Shown here piece after piece: positions 63,557 through 64,000 of a stretch of DNA of 64,000 bases (position 1 is its first letter; the number at the start of each line of letters is the position of its first letter). Made by a program: the position numbers and the translations under genes. The notes under the pieces are model-generated. The model searched no databases and was not told the DNA's origin. It saw only the letters and a program-made list of their open reading frames with translations. Origin of the DNA: Sideroxyarcus sp. (lineage in GTDB: Bacteria; Pseudomonadota; Gammaproteobacteria; Burkholderiales; Gallionellaceae); the NCBI GenBank assembly GCA_030651895.1, contig JAUSBR010000011.1:62001-126000 (forward strand), in the 5' to 3' direction.

Positions 63557-64000
63557 TCACGGATGGCAAGTCGCCCTGCTCAACGCGCCCGCCTTGGTCG
63601 GCACGATCTTGATGAACTCTTTCAGCTCTTCCATCAGCTTCTGCTGGATGCCTTGCAGCGTGAGCGCTTCCATCTGGCAGCCCGCGCAGGCACCGGTCAT
63701 GTTGACGTAGATGGTCTTGCCATCCACATCCACCAGCTCGATGTCGCCGCCGTCGCGTTTCAGTTGCGGTCGCACCATTTCCAGCACGGCTTCGATCTTG
63801 CGGATGCGTTGCAGGTTGGTCATGCCGACAGGCTTGGCTTCTTCCTTGGCCGGTGTACCGGGCTTGAAGCTTTCGCCGCGCTCGGCCATCACCTTCGCCA
63901 GGATCTCTTCGATGCCTTCGTGGCAGGACGAGCAACCGCCGCCCGCCTTGGTGTAGTTAGTCACGTCCTCCACCGAGCACAGCTCGTTGGCGCGGATGGT
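63557..64000 (-). CDS. nifU: NifU Fe-S scaffold protein (truncated by window edge)
   Basis: The last 147 codons of NifU. A middle [2Fe-2S] part, [29 protein letters not shown], keeps the NifU CxxC and is followed by an Nfu-type C-terminal domain with TGACAGCQM (CxxC cluster site). The IscU-like N-terminal part lies outside. It receives sulfur from NifS and delivers clusters to nitrogenase. The frame stays open to base 64000. Confidence 0.95.
   Translation of the reverse strand, partial: TIRANELCSVEDVTNYTKAGGGCSSCHEGIEEILAKVMAERGESFKPGTPAKEEAKPVGMTNLQRIRKIEAVLEMVRPQLKRDGGDIELVDVDGKTIYVNMTGACAGCQMEALTLQGIQQKLMEELKEFIKIVPTKAGALSRATCHP

Overview
The window is a GC-rich proteobacterial chromosome segment dominated by molybdenum-nitrogenase genes. 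Gene order strongly resembles the Azotobacter vinelandii arrangement (nifHDKT-nafY; rnfABCDGEH back to back with nifLA; nifB-fdx-nifO-nifQ; nifUSV-cysE-nifWZM). The draT/draG pair, many GGDEF/EAL proteins, the small palindromic repeats and the general protein character suggest a betaproteobacterial diazotroph, perhaps of the Nitrosomonadales/Gallionellaceae type. That placement is inference from impression, not a database match.

Layout. (1) 1-5783: modE, and divergent from it an operon of a TonB-dependent receptor, a periplasmic binding protein and a di-haem oxidoreductase, preceded by two ModE-type operators. (2) 5805-12247: c-di-GMP enzymes, a FIST sensor, ModA, a small membrane protein, a zincin-like lipoprotein and an HD-GYP protein. 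(3) 12239-18335 (minus): nifH-nifD-nifK-nifT-ferredoxin-nafY and two small nif-linked genes behind a -24/-12 promoter; draT is divergent. (4) 19350-28624: an AT-rich orphan gene, a GST-like/CCG Fe-S protein pair, a GGDEF protein, a SIR2-like/bacteriohemerythrin pair with its own sigma-54 promoter, a CPA1 antiporter and a hemerythrin remnant. (5) 28625-39418: NhaB, rnfABCDGEH and nifLA with small downstream genes. (6) 39431-47611: small nif-linked proteins and a second CCG protein facing the nifB operon (nifB, ferredoxin, nifO, fprA, [2Fe-2S] ferredoxin, FeSII-like protein, nifQ, draG). (7) 47820-57788: accessory genes, including a binding protein coupled to a GGDEF-EAL sensor and an orphan integron-type gene cassette with an attC site. 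(8) 57856-64000 (minus): nifU-nifS-nifV-cysE-TPR-nifW-nifZ-nifM.

How it works together. NifA with sigma-54 probably drives at least four promoters here: nifH, rnfA, nifB and the second CCG gene. Rnf supplies low-potential electrons to ferredoxins at the cost of an ion gradient, and the neighbouring sodium/proton antiporters may support this. NifB, NifQ, NifO, NafY, NifU/S/V, NifW/Z/M and CysE build and mature the nitrogenase. DraT/DraG switch it post-translationally. FprA, the FeSII-like protein and bacteriohemerythrin look like oxygen-handling partners. Molybdenum supply is represented by ModE, ModA and the possible ModE-controlled outer-membrane uptake operon. nifE and nifN are not in the window.

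The most novel-looking items are the ModE-box TonB/binding-protein/di-haem operon, the sigma-54-linked SIR2-like/hemerythrin pair, the orphan attC cassette, the two paralogous stand-alone CCG proteins with odd partners (a GST and a HepT-like protein lacking its catalytic motif), and palindromic elements inserted in frame near codon 8 of two genes.
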